From positions 197,337,986 to 197,401,985 of the forward strand of contig NC_135497.1 of NCBI RefSeq assembly GCF_052857255.1: 64,000 nucleotides of DNA. The letters run 5' to 3'. The first letter of the stretch is position 1. Every line of letters starts with the position of its first letter. A program made the position numbers and the translations under genes. Of the stretch, positions 22,940-34,448 are shown in pieces. The DNA comes from Amblyomma americanum (Eukaryota > Arthropoda > Arachnida > Ixodida > Ixodidae). The notes beneath the pieces are model-generated. The model searched no databases, had not been told where the DNA came from, and worked only from the letters and a program-made list of their open reading frames with translations.

Positions 22940-23190
22940 GTTGTCGTGGTGTCGGAAGCACGTGTAGCAAACAAACATTGTCTTTCCCGCACAAATCCTC
23001 TTCTTGTCACGTGGCTTTTCCGCCGTGCAGTCATTGGTCAGAGGGCGGAGCTATCGCGCTGTCGCTGCGAAAATTTCCAACTTTTTGGAACCCCTTCGCT
23101 GTGTCCGGCCGAGCCGCCGCGACGGGTCGAAAGAGGTTTTTGCGTCGCGGCGACAGGAATCGCTGGCATTTTCGCTTGCATGTGAAACAA

Positions 23191-24483
23191 GCATAAGGCT
23201 TCTTCCATAGCTGCGACCAACCGTGCTCAATGAATCCAGAATACACCGCTGTCCCACTGCTCTCTTGAAGTGACAAGCGGCCTTGTAATTGTTATTGCGT
23301 ATCACTTACAGCGGCGATCACGAATTTCGCCGATGGCAGTCCGAAACCTGGGCCGGGTGGTCTAAACTTCTCTTTCGAGAAACGCCTACTAAAAGCTTGG
23401 TATTTCGGGGGTGTTTTAGTCGGCGTTCGATGCGCGCTTGAGGCAGGATACAGAAGCAACAGTTGCTACACGGTCCATGGTGTACTGTATTACTCCGCTG
23501 GCTAATCACAACTGTTTAATGTCTGACTCAGAGCTGTGCACGGGCTCCGGCCGGGCTCGGGCCATTTGGAGATTCTCTCACTCGGGCTTGGGCCGGGCCT
23601 GGGCCCGGCTTTCTATGTCTCGGACGGGCCGGTCGGGCTCCCCGATCTCGACTGCGCACCTTATGCGAAAGTATGCTTGTCGTCTCGCATGTAGGTACAG
23701 CAGGAAGTGCAATGTATTTATTCATCACAAATGGAATCTAACTTCAAGCAGTGAACGAAACTTTAGCGCTGCCGGATTCATAATGCAGGAGCGGCGCACT
23801 TGCCTTAACCCTTCATCAATGGACAACTTGTTGTTTTTGCACAATAACTTAGAACAACAATTCTGTGCGCGCGCTGCATCTGTATATATTCACGATTTTG
23901 TCATATGAAATGCAAGAGTTCAACATTATAAGGTCATTTAAATAAACCGATTTTCCTGATATTGTTTCTTTGTGTCGGCGTCGCTTTATTGCAGGTCGGG
24001 CGATTAGCATCTTTATAAGGCAGAAAGAAAAGTTTTAACAACGGTCTACTATTCTGTCATGGTGGAATTCTGTGCAGCGCTCCTGATTGTGAACGGAGCT
24101 TCACTGCACACTTCAAGCATGCGACTATAGCTATGCACCTTTCCTTTTCTCAGAACCAAGAGGTTTTGCACTGCGAATAAGATTATACTGGGAATAAGAC
24201 TGTCTTATTTGCTTCGTGCAAGCCGCCCCTGCTCTCTCCGCGAGCTCAAAGCGCGAAGGTGGCGACGCCGCGTCGCGCGTCTTAACTGGTGAGAAGGCGG
24301 AGCAGCCCCAGTCATATAGAACGCCGGTGCACTTTGCGTTGCTTATAAAAGTATAGCAGGGGTAGCGAGTGCTGGCGCACCTACTTCGCATTTGATTAAC
24401 TACGCAAATCGGCTGTTTTTTCTTTCTAATCAATTATCTTCAGGCACATGATTACTAACTTGCTATTGATGAACACCACACAT
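23191..24483. other. no supported gene
   Basis: The stretch contains a low-complexity tract of repeated gggctcgggcc-type words at 23540-23650. A possible terminus 'cagagctgtgcacggg' at 23529 has no matching partner. Nothing else recognised. Confidence 0.5.
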
Positions 24484-24496
24484 TTAAAGGGGTCGT

Positions 24497-24751
24497 AGAA
24501 ATTTCTGACGGGCTAGTTGGTACATTTCTATTAAATAGCGTGCGCTAACAGGACGAACACTGGAAACTTGGAGGCTTCTTTCCTCTGTCTCCAAGTTTCC
24601 TGTATTCGTCCTGTTTGCGCCCAAGCAGCACAGGTCATCGGCCCAATATTGCAAGAGGTTGGTCACATCCTGGTCCTTTGTAGGGCCAGCTTTGCCAGTA
24701 CAGTTCCAATGTTGGGCCAATTACTTGTGCTGCTTGGGGCACGCTATTTAA
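24497..24751. mobile_element. fold-back mini-element
   Basis: The flanks are 'ttaaaggggtcgt' (24484-24496) and 'ttaaaggggtcat' (24752-24764), a 13 bp duplication with one mismatch at the MITE left end. 'ggctagttgg' lies at 24511-24520. A perfect 12 bp outer stem (24532-24543 / 24739-24750) encloses one stem at about 24547-24572 / 24590-24615 and a second at 24621-24646 / 24712-24737. Non-coding. Confidence 0.6.
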
Positions 24752-25895
24752 TTAAAGGGGTCATGACACAATTTTCAGACTCGAGCTGTTTATTGCATGT
24801 TTTTCGCTATCCATCTCTGAACAAGTTGACAAAATACAAGCTCATTCGGTGCAGCTAGTAATTTGTAAATGAATTTTTTTAAAGTTATGAGCCGTATGGC
24901 GGCCAGGCAACACTGGCGCGCTCGCGGTTCGTGACGACAAACCTACGGTGCCTGCTCGCGACTGAACTGCGCGTAGTGAGCATAGGGGAGTGGGTTGTTT
25001 TTTGTTAAGACTTGGGTGAAAGGGGAAGACAAAGGCCTGGGACCTTCCCGTTTTGTCTAGCTTCTGCGCAGTCTGCTCAGCGCCGACCGTGCGCTCGGCA
25101 GTTTTGCAGCAGACGACGGTGCTGTCGATTTATGACGTCACCCAGGCTGCTTCAATGTGGCCGTCGTCTAGCTAACGATCCCATAACTACGACGATGATA
25201 GGAAACAGCATCTGCAGACACCACGCCTGACCTAGCCTTCTCAAAAAAGAACGGCAATATCCAATGGGAAAATACAATAGAAACCTTAGGGCGCGACCTC
25301 TTCATCCTTAGCTTAGAAACGGCCGCAAGAGGAACGAAGAGATGCCTAGGGACTGCTGCCAAAATCACAGACTGGGAAGCCTTCAGAAACCACAGCGAGC
25401 GACGAAACCACAAAACCGATAACCAGCATAGAAGAGTGGTGCACGCAGCTTACGTAGGCCAGACAAAAATTCAGGAAGGTAACCGCTCGCACGGAATAAA
25501 ACCCAGACGTAGGCAGCCACCTTCACCTATGGGAAGCACGAAAAAGTCTTATCAGGAGATGGAGGCAGCAAAAATACAACACGAAACTCAAACTGAAGGT
25601 CGCCGAACTAACCAAGAAGGCATCGAAGCACGCAGACAGCATCGCCGCGCAAAACAGGCAACAGTTTACGGAAACACTTAGAGGAAGACTAGGCATGGCC
25701 CGAACTTGGAATATACTAAGAGCCTTGATAGATCAAACAAAATCCAAAACGGAAAGCGGCAAGTCCATGAAACGGCTAATACACACCTTCCCCTGAACGG
25801 AAGACCAACTAACACAGGCACTGAGGGAGAAGTGCTACGGCACAACCACGCACCCAAAGCAAGACCAAGTATACACAGGAGAAGAGAACCCTGAG

Positions 25896-26420
25896 ATGGA
25901 TAGGCCAGTCACCGAGGAGGAAGTAAGGGCAGCCATAGTTGAAGCCAAAAAGAATACGGCAGCCGGAAAGGACAGAATAAATAACGCTTCCATTAGAAAA
26001 ATGGGAGACACGGCCATCACCGAACTTACCAAGTACCTAAACGAAATCTGGGAAAAAGTAATCGTACCGGCGGAATGGAAACACCCAGAGGTAATTATGA
26101 TACCCAAGCCGGGCAAAAGACTCCAAATCAAAAACCTCAGACCAATCTCCCTAACCTCCTGCCTAGGGAAGATATACGAGAGAGTGGTCATCATGAAAGG
26201 ATCACAAACTACAAGGAGGCCAAGGGATATTGCCCTGATGCCATGTTTGGCTTCAGGAGGGGACTGTCCACGCAAGACGTACTCCTACAGTTAAAGGAGG
26301 GAGTCCTCACTGAAATACCAAGAAGTGGAGAACACAGTACTAGCGCTCAACATAAAGAGAGCCTTCGATAACGTGGGACATGCGGCCATCATGGAAGGCC
26401 TCAATAACATAAACTGCGGA
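25896..26420 (+). pseudogene. LINE reverse transcriptase fragment
   Basis: N-terminal half of the RT domain of the LINE above, starting MDRPVTEEEVRAAIVEA with the conserved KNTAAGKD and LRPISLTS motifs. The frame shifts near 26170 and again near 26350 and is then broken by the SINE at 26430. The catalytic YADD box downstream (about 26950) reads MYAGDI, so the first catalytic Asp of the box is lost. Confidence 0.75.
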
Positions 26421-26429
26421 AACAGCCTT

Positions 26430-26749
26430 GCCCCGCCGCGATGGCTCAGTGGTTAGGGCGCTCGACTACTGATCCGGAGTTCCCGGGTTCGAACCCGACC
26501 GCGGCGGCTGCGTTTTTATGGAGGAAAAACGCTAAGGCGCCCGTGTGCTGTGCGATGTCAGTGCACGTTAAAGATCCCCAGGTGGTCGAAATTATTCGGG
26601 AGCCCTCCACTACGGCACCTCTTCTTCCTTCCTTCTTTCACTCCCTCCTTTATCCCTTCCCTTACGGCGCGGTTCAGGTGTCCAAAGATATATGAGACAG
26701 ATACTGCGCCATTTCCTTTCCCCGAAAACCACTTATTATTATTATTATT
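26430..26749 (+). repeat. full-length Ruka-like SINE with target duplication
   Basis: A complete copy: tRNA-like head with A box 'tggctcagtggttaggg' and B box 'gggttcgaaccc', body, 3' block and (ATT)n tail. The flanking 10 bp duplication is 'aaacagcctt' (26420-26429 and 26750-26759). It is inserted in LINE coding sequence. Little divergence from other copies suggests recent activity. Confidence 0.95.
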
Positions 26750-28781
26750 AAACAGCCTTCCTATATGCCAAACCCTTCCTGACGGAACGAACGGCTACGA
26801 TAGGCATCGGAAACACAAGATCTGACAGCTTCACGGTGTCAAACAAGGGCACCCCGCAAGCCTCAGTAATATCACCGCTACTATTCAACGTACTGATTGA
26901 TGATAGGACTCGCGAAAGTGCTCGACGAAATAGAAAACATCAGCTACGCAATGTATGCAGGTGACATAACAATATGGACAACCACAGGCTCCCTAGCAGC
27001 AAAAGAAGAGCAGCTATAGAAAGAGCGATCGACCATACTGAAGAATACGCCAGGGCCAGAGGAATATCGTGCTCAGCAGAAAAATCAGAATACGTAAGAG
27101 TAAAAAAAAGGTACACGAAAATACGGCTCGCAAATCACCCTGAAACTCGGAAACGAGACCATACCTGAGAAAACGGAAGTCAGAGTGCTTGGAATGTGGC
27201 TGCAAAACACAGGACGATGTAGCAAAACCATCGCCTCTCTTAAGAATTCAAGAGAGCAAGTCGCCAGAATCGTGCGAAGAGTCAGCAGTAAAAAGAAGGG
27301 AATGAGAGAACAGGTTACCATAAGACTCATAGACAGTCCGTCACGAGCAGGGTAACGTACAGTCTCCCCTACCACGAACTAAACAAGCAAGAAACTACAA
27401 ATCGACACCGTACTACGCAGCGTACAAAACGGCGCTTAAAATTCCAATGTCAACACCAACCGAAAAGCTAATGGCACTGGGAGTATCGAACAGCTTCGAC
27501 GAACTACGAGAAGCGCAACGTAGAGCGCAACTAGACAGACTCACTCAAACTAAAACGGGAAGACACCTAATGGAGAAATTATGGCTACCCCTGAGCACAC
27601 AAAAAGACAAGGAACAGATTAATAATGAAGACAGGAACAACATCCGGGCAAGACCCATACCCAGACACATGTACCCAATATACACAATGAAAGATGACAA
27701 GCCAGAGTCCGAGCACTCAGCAGGGAATTCAGCGACAATCCCAGCGTAGTTTACACGGACGCAGCAAAGTACCGATACCAGTGCAAAACGATCGCTGTTG
27801 TAACAGACGATGAGGGAAAGAAATAACCAGCGCAACGATAAACAACCCAAGCGTAGAGGCAGCTGAAGAGGCCGCCACTGCTCTGGCAATATCGCATGGC
27901 AACGCAACAGGACAAAACGTGACGGACTCCAAACAAGCATGCAGGAACTACACAAGAGGCAGGATCGACAGCATCGCCAGTCACATTCTACACACGACGA
28001 GAAGACACATAAACACTAAACATAATATAGTATGGGTTCCGGGACATGAGGGCATGAGGGGCAACGTGACAGCTGAGCAATTAGCTTGAAGGTACGTCAA
28101 CCGAGCAGACTCAACACTTTGCACCACGGTCACCTTTTACCCTGTTACCCCCACGTACTTAGACATGCTCGATCATTACAGGGATCAGCGGAAACGGTAC
28201 CCAGCCCCATACAAAAGGCTAACCAAAGAGGAGGCGGTAAACGGGCGCAGACTACAAACCGGCACCTACCCCCACCTGCACAAACTACACGAGATTTTCC
28301 CTACACAATACGTAGACGAATGTCCGTTGTGCCAGGGTAAGCCTACACTAGAGCATGTAACATGGACCCGTTCTAAGGCAGGTCCAGTCATCCATCCATC
28401 GAATAGACCACCCGAGTGTGGCGCAGTGGGAGCACTTGCTGGCCAGCCAGGATGAGCAAGCGCAACGATTTCTCGTACGCCGAGTCACGATATGGCAGCT
28501 GTCAAGTGCGGCATCCTGGACCAAGGATCGACCGCGGCGCCTAGTGACCCGTAAGGGTCAAGAACACGTTAAATTTTTGCTAATAAAGTTTTTTCCATCC
28601 ATACATCAATGTGGCCGTCACTCCCAGGAGGAAGGCTTCGAGCCGATAACTTCAAATTAGAATTTCTAGCTCAAATGCGCGCGTAGAGCCCTACGTTTTT
28701 TTAGTACGCATAATAACGTCGTGGGGAGTAGCTGCAACGTAAAAGCACGATTTGTTGGTAGACCATGGAATGACCCTTTAA

Positions 28782-28993
28782 GACCACCCTCTGGTCGAAA
28801 ATATTTTCTACCCCGCACTGCGCCCGGAACGCGCGGCCGAAACATTTTTTGAGAAGGCTAATTAACAGTGCAATTACAGCCTCCTCAATCAACAGACTCT
28901 GCCGTGTTCCTTTCCTTCCGTTCCCGCCCTGAGGTTTTTCACTCTTCTGCCTGGCCTTCTATACCCTCCGCAAGCTAAATTCCCCCTCTTCCT
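28782..28993. other. MITE right flank, nothing recognised
   Basis: Short stretch between the MITE end and the LTR-like sequence; no coding or repeat structure seen. Confidence 0.4.
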
Positions 28994-29790
28994 TGTCACG
29001 GATCTCCCCAGAGTACACTCGGACCGAAAGAATGGACTAGGTGACTGGTGTACCCACACAAACGCACATTTAATACACCCTACGTGACACACACACTAGA
29101 ACACAAAACTAACAACACTAACACAAAACACAAAGAATAAAAATACACACGACCCGGGAACACTGCTACCAGCGTCTACTATTAGGGGTCGGCGTTCGTG
29201 CTCACGGTTGGTTCGGTGCGGCTGCGGCGTTGTATGGATCCAGTAGCCGGCGTCGAGGCGGCGTTCGACATGCTTGGGCTGGCGTCGCTGGTGGCGTCGT
29301 TCAAGCTCCCGGTCCAAGCGCCCGTGGAGGTGATGCCGGTGTTGTTGGCGTTGGGGGCACCATCCAGATGGGTGGCAACAGTGCTGGAGTCACCCCTGGC
29401 CGTAGCAGGTGGTAGCGTCCTCAGTCAACTACCCGGAACGGGCTCAGGAACGGCAGGAAGTCCACGATGCGACGCCGTAGAACGCGAGCTCACCGGAGCA
29501 GTAGCCGGCGTCGCTCTCTTCCAGCCGAAGCGTTCCTGACCCGCCGGAGCCTCAGCTTCTCTGTTCTTCCCCCCGTGCCTCGCTCTCCCCCGCCCTTTTA
29601 TAGCGTTGGCGTTAGTCCACGTAAGCCTTGTCGTCGTCTTCTCCTTCTCTTCTCCACCAATCATCTCTCTCCACTTCACCGAATGCTTCTCCACCAATCA
29701 TCTCTCTCCACCTCACCGAATGCCTCTTCATCTTCTTTAGTCTTCAGTTAATCCACGTCGTCTTCTTCACGCCTCTTTCCTTCATAATTT
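28994..29790 (-). mobile_element. LTR-like sequence (probable retrotransposon LTR)
   Basis: On the minus strand: a TATA box 'gctataaaagg' near 29595-29605 is followed by a transcribed-looking GC-rich part, an 'attaaa' polyadenylation-type signal near 29069 and a terminus 'ccgtgaca' at 28994, a typical LTR end. Upstream of the TATA box is a 36-38 bp tandem duplication ('ccaccaatcatctctctcc' twice, 29655-29725). The 5' boundary was not found and no gag-pol sequence is adjacent, so this is probably a solo or truncated LTR. Its frames are compositional. Confidence 0.45.
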
Positions 29791-29811
29791 TATTTTAGAC
29801 TCCTTATTATA

Positions 29812-30543
29812 CAGTGCTGTGCGTTTTTATCGTGAAGACTAAAAAGTTTCCCCGCCTCAACCGCTGGCTCATTTGCCGTGAAACTGCACGCAGAGCTTAC
29901 GTATTACGGTAACTTTGGTATCGTAGCAAGTTTGACAACGGTACTTACTTAGTTGAGCCGTGCATGATGCGAAAACGCAATCGTCTACGTAGAGATCGGC
30001 GAACCAAACCCCGCAGACGACGTTTTTTCGCTAAGCTGCGGCAGTGGCGCCATCTATTTTTGGCAGTCGAAAGCGTCACGATAAGGCCGCCGAGGCGAGC
30101 GTTTTGAGAAGCGCGGTCCTTTGAATATGCCGTTCCGGCCGTTTCGACTGCTTCAACCGAAGCGCTTGCAACAGCTTCGGCTAATTGAACGGAAAAAATA
30201 TCAGAACAACAGATTTAAAGAGGCTTTACCTTTAAAAAAATATTGTTTGCAACGCTCGTCTCGGCGGCCTTGTCGTTACGTTTTCCACTGCCGAAAACAG
30301 ATGGCGCCACTCCCGCAGCTCAGCGAAAAAACGTCGTCTGCGGGGTTTGGTTCGCGATCTCTACGTAGACGGTTACGTTTTCGCATCATGCACGGCTCAA
30401 CTAAGTAAGTACCGTTGTCAAACTTGCTACGATACAAAAGTTACCATAATACGCAAGCTCTGTGTGCAGTTTCACGGTAAATGAGCCAGCGGTTGAGGCG
30501 GGGAAATTTTTTTAAGTGTTCACGATAAAAACGCACAACACTG
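29812..30543. mobile_element. Tc1/mariner-like element with about 290 bp inverted repeats
   Basis: TA duplications lie at 29810-29811 and 30544-30545. The ends are 'cagtgctgtgcgttttta' and, reverse complemented, 'cagtgttgtgcgttttta'. The arms 29812-30105 and 30255-30543 remain clearly inverted along their whole length, leaving only about 150 bp of unique centre. No transposase. Arms differ by scattered substitutions, so it is not a fresh assembly palindrome. Confidence 0.8.
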
Positions 30544-30545
30544 TA

Positions 30546-30939
30546 TATGGCACTCCACGTTTGGCGTGGAGTCTGACTGGGCAGGGGCGAGAGAAAAGCG
30601 CGCAACGAGCGGCTTACACAACGAATTCTCTACGCCCACACTTCACCCGTCACTCAGAAAGACGGACCATTGGCGGCTTCGCTTTCGCTTTTTTTAGGTT
30701 TCTGTGAATAAATAGCGTCAGTCGCATAGAACATAGCCACGAATTAGCCCCACAGAAATAAAAATACGCGCGGACTCTTTGATTTACGTATCACTCCGCC
30801 GATGGAAGAGCGGCAAGGCGGTACGGGACTGGCTGAAAGGCATTTCACACATTGGCTGAATCCTACCTTAAACACTTGAGTGCAGTGGGGTCGTGCGGAG
30901 ACCCAGGGGCGTGCCCCGACTTCCTCTCCAACAATAAAG

Positions 30940-30980
<41 letters not shown>

Positions 30981-31104
30981 CTTCAGCGTTGAGTTATAAA
31001 ATGAAAAGGGAGCCGGGACATTTAATCCGATTTAAATTAGGGAAATCGGCCGCACAGGACAATAATTCGAAGTTTCTAAGAATACTCGGAACGTGTAGAT
31101 CGAT
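30546..31104 (+). other. LINE 3' tail and CT microsatellite; otherwise empty
   Basis: At 30850-30985 the sequence 'aataaagtttttctctctc' continues as a (CT)n tract to about 30979, like the short-repeat 3' ends of the LINEs here. No other feature recognised. Confidence 0.5.
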
Positions 31105-31296
31105 TTCCCGCGGTAAAAAGACGAGTTCAGATTCCTCTTTAGTGCACCTTTAATTTTGCAAGCATTTGTCTAAAATGCAACTTCAATCCATGCTGCTAAG
31201 CAAAAAATAAATTTTAATCACAGCAGTTTACTGAAAATGTTTTTCATTTTTAATCACGATTCACTATTACGGAAAACTCTTTTTATGTACAGTTCT

Positions 31297-31818
31297 GATG
31301 ATGAAATAACTTTATTGGCACCTGTCAAGGAATCAGAGGGCGATGAAGATTTAAGTGTTGACCACCGTTATATTCATCTGCTTTCAGCAGGCTGGGATCC
31401 CTGGGGATTCAGCGGTGTCCACGGCCAGGGTCCATGTATGACTTTCTTCTTGTCTTCTTCTTTCTGGATGACCATTAAAGCCTCCCAGGACTCTATATTC
31501 CTGTGTGCTTCGTTGTAGCTAGGACATGTCCACACTATGTGGATGATGTCTGCAATTTCATTACAGCGAACCCGACCGCGGCGGCTGCGTTTTTATGGAG
31601 GCAAAACGCTAAAGCGCCCGTGTGCTGTGCGATGTCAGTGCACGTTAAAGATCCCCAGGTGGTCGAAATTATTCCGGAGCCCTCCACTACGGCAACTCTT
31701 CTTCCTTTCTTCTTTCATTCCCTCCTTTATCCCATCCCTTACGGCGCGGTTCAGGTGTCCAACGATATATGAGACAGATACTGCGCCATTTCCTTTCCCC
31801 AAAAACCAATTATTATTA

Positions 31819-31912
<94 letters not shown>

Positions 31913-32215
31913 ACCCCGGGTCTTGGATCGCCGGGTGCGATCTGCTCAGTGCTAGTGGGTTAGGAAAAACCCCCGCCTGTAACTTTCTCCATATGACCTC
32001 TTCCTCTTTGCTGAGGCCCTTGCATGCTCCAGGTAGTGTCTGCTTTCCTAATCTGTAATGACTAAGAATATCTTGGTACGTGTTCAGCTCCTCGTCCGTC
32101 TGAAGCGGCTCTCTGCTCGACGAGACCGCACTGGGATCCCGGTACGTGTGTGAGTCCTCGCGGCAATGCGTGCGCTGTCTCGTTTCCTCGGAGGCCCTCG
32201 TGGGCCGGAGTTCAG
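31297..32215 (-). pseudogene. I-like LINE ORF2 C-terminus (duplication copy 1)
   Basis: Minus-strand C-terminal region with SKEEEVIWRKLQAGVFPNPLAL and a CPSYNEAHRNIESWEAL block, ending in a 3' UTR with 'aataaag' near 31310. It is interrupted by the SINE at 31568-31914. The RT and RNase H parts are absent. Confidence 0.65.
31568..31914 (+). repeat. 5'-truncated SINE with long (ATT)n tail
   Basis: Begins inside the B box ('aacccgaccgcggcggc') and ends in about 100 bp of ATT repeat (31809-31911). The empty site is preserved in copy 2 at about 33400 ('acagcgtttacacc'), so it postdates the duplication or was lost from copy 2. No clear target duplication. Confidence 0.85.
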
Positions 32216-32703
32216 ACTAGGTTAATTAGCTCTGATGGTGAACCAAAATGTTCATATTAATAGGCACCATTGTATATGGGTTGCTTGCTTTGAGAAGCGT
32301 AAGCATCTGCTGTGGTCTTTTTTTTCTTCTTTTTGGCATCACATCAAATGAAATGCTCATGGAAAAAGAGGTACACTAGTCGGCACATATTAGAGATTTG
32401 TGCATTGTGAAACATCCGTGAATGTGTTGCAGCAATGGTTTTTGTTCGTACATAAGTGTTCCGTTTCTGGTGATAACATGTCACAACCCAAACTTAACAC
32501 TACTGCTTTGGCTCAGCCCATGATCACATTCAGGGGAAGTTGGATTCATTCAATCTATCACGCAAATATTTATTGTAAAAATAGGCCCGCATAGCCGGTA
32601 GGAAATAAAAAAAAAGGACGTCCCAGAAGTGACAGCTGCTATGCACATCGATGTTGTCACACACATTACACTGTGCCGCCGGCACATTACGTAATCCGGC
32701 CAC

Positions 32704-32930
32704 TCATAATAATAATAATAATAATTGGTTTTTGAGGAAAGGAAATGGCGCAGTATCTGTCTCATATATCGTTGGACACCTGAACCGCGCCGTAAGGGAA
32801 GGGATAAAGGAGGGAGTGAAAGAAGGAAGGAAGAAGAGGTGCCGTAGTGGAGGGCTCCCGAATAATTTCGACCACCTGGGGATCTTTAACGTGCACTGAC
32901 ATCGCACAGCACACGGGCGCCTTAGCGTTT
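32704..32930 (-). repeat. SINE truncated at the duplication junction
   Basis: (AAT)n, 3' block and body on the minus strand, cut at 'gcgccttagcgttt' where the second duplication unit begins. It is the partner of the intact SINE at 34449-34756. Confidence 0.85.
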
Positions 32931-33128
32931 GTGGAGTTCCCGCGGTAAAAAGACGAGTTCAGATTCCTCTTTAGTGCACCTTTGATTTTGCAAGCATTTG
33001 TCTAAAATGCAACTTCAATCCATGCTGCTAAGCAAAAAATAAATTTTAATCACAGCAGTTTACTGAAAATGTTTTTCATTTTTAATCACGATTCACTATT
33101 ACGGAAAACTCTTTTTATGTACAGTTCT

Positions 33129-33965
33129 GATGATGAAATAACTTTATTGGCACCCGTCAAGGAATCAGGGGGCGATGAAGATTTAACTCTTGACCACCGT
33201 TATATTCCTCCGCTTTCAGCAGGCTGGGATCCCTGGGGATTCAGCGGTGTCCACGGCCAGGGTCCATGGATGACTTTCTTCTTGTCTTCTTCTTTCCGGA
33301 TGACCATTAAAGCCTCCCAGGACTCTATATTCCTGTGTGCTTCGTTGTAGCTAGGACATGTCCACACTATGAGGATCATGTCTGCAATTTCATTACAGCG
33401 TTTACACCTCGGGTCTTGGATCGCCGGGTGCGATCTGCTCAGTGCTAGTGGGTTGGGAAAAACCCCCGCCTGTAACTTTCTCCATATGACCTCTTCCTCT
33501 TTGCTGAGGACCTCGCATGCTCCAGGTAGTGTCTGCCTTCCCAATATGTAATGACTAAGAATATCTTGGTACGTGTTCAGCTCCTCGTCCGTCTGAAGGG
33601 GTTCTCTGCTCGACGAGACCGCACTGGGATCCCGGTACGTGTATGAGTCCTCGCGGCAATGCGTCTTGGATCGCCGGGTGCGATCTGCTCAGTGCTAGTG
33701 GGTTGGGAAAAACCCCCGCCTGTAACTTTCTCCATATGACCTCTTCCTCTTTGCTGAGGACCTCGCATGCTCCAGGTAGTGTCTGCCTTCCCAATATGTA
33801 ATGACTAAGAATATCTTGGTACGTGTTCAGCTCCTCGTCCGTCTGAAGGGGTTCTCTGCTCGACGAGACCGCACTGGGATCCCGGTACGTGTATGAGTCC
33901 TCGCGGCAATGCGTGCGCTGTCTCGTTTCCTCGGAGGCCCTCGTGGGCCGGAGTTCAGACTAGGT
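33129..33965 (-). pseudogene. I-like LINE ORF2 C-terminus (duplication copy 2)
   Basis: The same LINE piece as at 31297. Here an uninterrupted frame (33544-33200) includes the CKRCNEIADMILIVWTCP zinc-knuckle-like motif typical of I-like LINE C-termini. A 250 bp tandem duplication (33414-33913) repeats part of the coding region. Confidence 0.7.
33414..33913. repeat. 250 bp exact tandem duplication
   Basis: Units 33414-33663 and 33664-33913 appear identical by eye. Unit edges fall at 'tcttggatcgcc'. It is absent from copy 1 at about 31920-32170, so it arose after the larger duplication. Confidence 0.9.
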
Positions 33966-34448
33966 TAATTAGCTCTGATGCTGAACCAAAATGTTCATAT
34001 TAATAGGCACCATTGTATATGGGTTGCTTGCTTTGAGAAGCGTAAGCATCTGCTGTGGTCTTTTTTTTTCTTTTTGGCATCACATCAAATGAAATGCTCA
34101 TGGAAAAAGGAGTACACTAGTCGGCACATACTAGAGATTTGTGCATTGTGAAACATCCGTGAATGAGTTGCAGCAATGGTTTTTTTTCGTACATAAGTGT
34201 TCCGTTTCTGGTGATAACATGTCACAACCCAAACTTACCACTACTGCTTTGGCTCAGCCCATGATCACATGCAGGGGAAGTTGGATTCATTCAATCTATC
34301 ACGCAAATATTTATTGTAAATATAGGCCCGCATAGCCGGTAGGAAATAAAAAAAAGGACGCCCCAGAGGTGACAGCTGCTATGCACATCGATGTTTTCAC
34401 ACACATTACACTGTGCCGCCGGCACACTACGTAATCCGGCCACTCATA

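Larger units (their letters stand above)
12678..23190 (+). mobile_element. composite PIF/Harbinger element with two convergent genes
   Basis: The Harbinger hallmark pair is present: a DDE transposase gene on plus (15367-19074) and a MADF/Myb-like gene on minus (20763-22939), converging at 19.1-20.8 kb. Candidate ends are 'gcggttcacatg' near 12682, continuing after an insertion as 'caagcgattgagcgac' at 13022, and the reverse complement 'gtttcacatgcaagcg' near 23165-23184. These ends agree only partly, so the boundaries are tentative. Later insertions account for several kilobases: a fold-back element, a LINE, SINE fragments and a palindrome, an RTE and a MITE. Both genes are broken, so the element is dead. 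Confidence 0.55.
25166..28605 (+). mobile_element. I-like LINE with 14 bp target duplication
   Basis: The insert is flanked by 'tcaatgtggccgtc' at 25152-25165 and 28606-28619. It is 5' truncated. Readable parts are the linker before the RT (25500-25890), RT blocks PVTEEEVRAAIVEAKKNTAAGKD and LRPISLTSCLGKIYERV (25896-26200), FDNVGH after the next shift (26360) and an RNase H region (YTDAAKY near 27755; TDSKQACRNY near 27920; WVPGHEGMRGN near 28035). The C-terminal zinc-knuckle-like part has CPLCQG near 28321. The 3' end is 'aataaagttttttccatcc'. A SINE sits inside the RT. Confidence 0.85.
24488..28777. mobile_element. TTAA-type MITE split by two insertions
   Basis: The left end 'aggggtcgt' follows TTAA at 24484-24487. 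The right end 'gaatgaccct' precedes TTAA at 28778-28781, giving aggg(g)tca-type inverted termini. The middle is interrupted by a fold-back element (24497-24751) and a LINE (25166-28605). Removing both leaves roughly 600 bp, a normal MITE size. A left-end copy restarts at 24752. Confidence 0.65.

Noticed and set aside
23529..23660. Possible hAT-like terminus 'cagagctgtgcacggg' with GC-rich repeats
   Set aside because: No matching inverted end or 8 bp duplication was found within several kilobases.
26430..26520. tRNA-like sequence with A and B boxes (also at 34.7, 37.2, 43.9, 51.6, 53.5 and 62.0 kb)
   Set aside because: All are heads of SINE copies; they lack a foldable acceptor stem and anticodon arm typical of true tRNAs.
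31810..31911. Poly-Leu/poly-Tyr frames and similar runs at 18.7 and 52.2 kb
   Set aside because: These are translations of the (ATT)n SINE tails.
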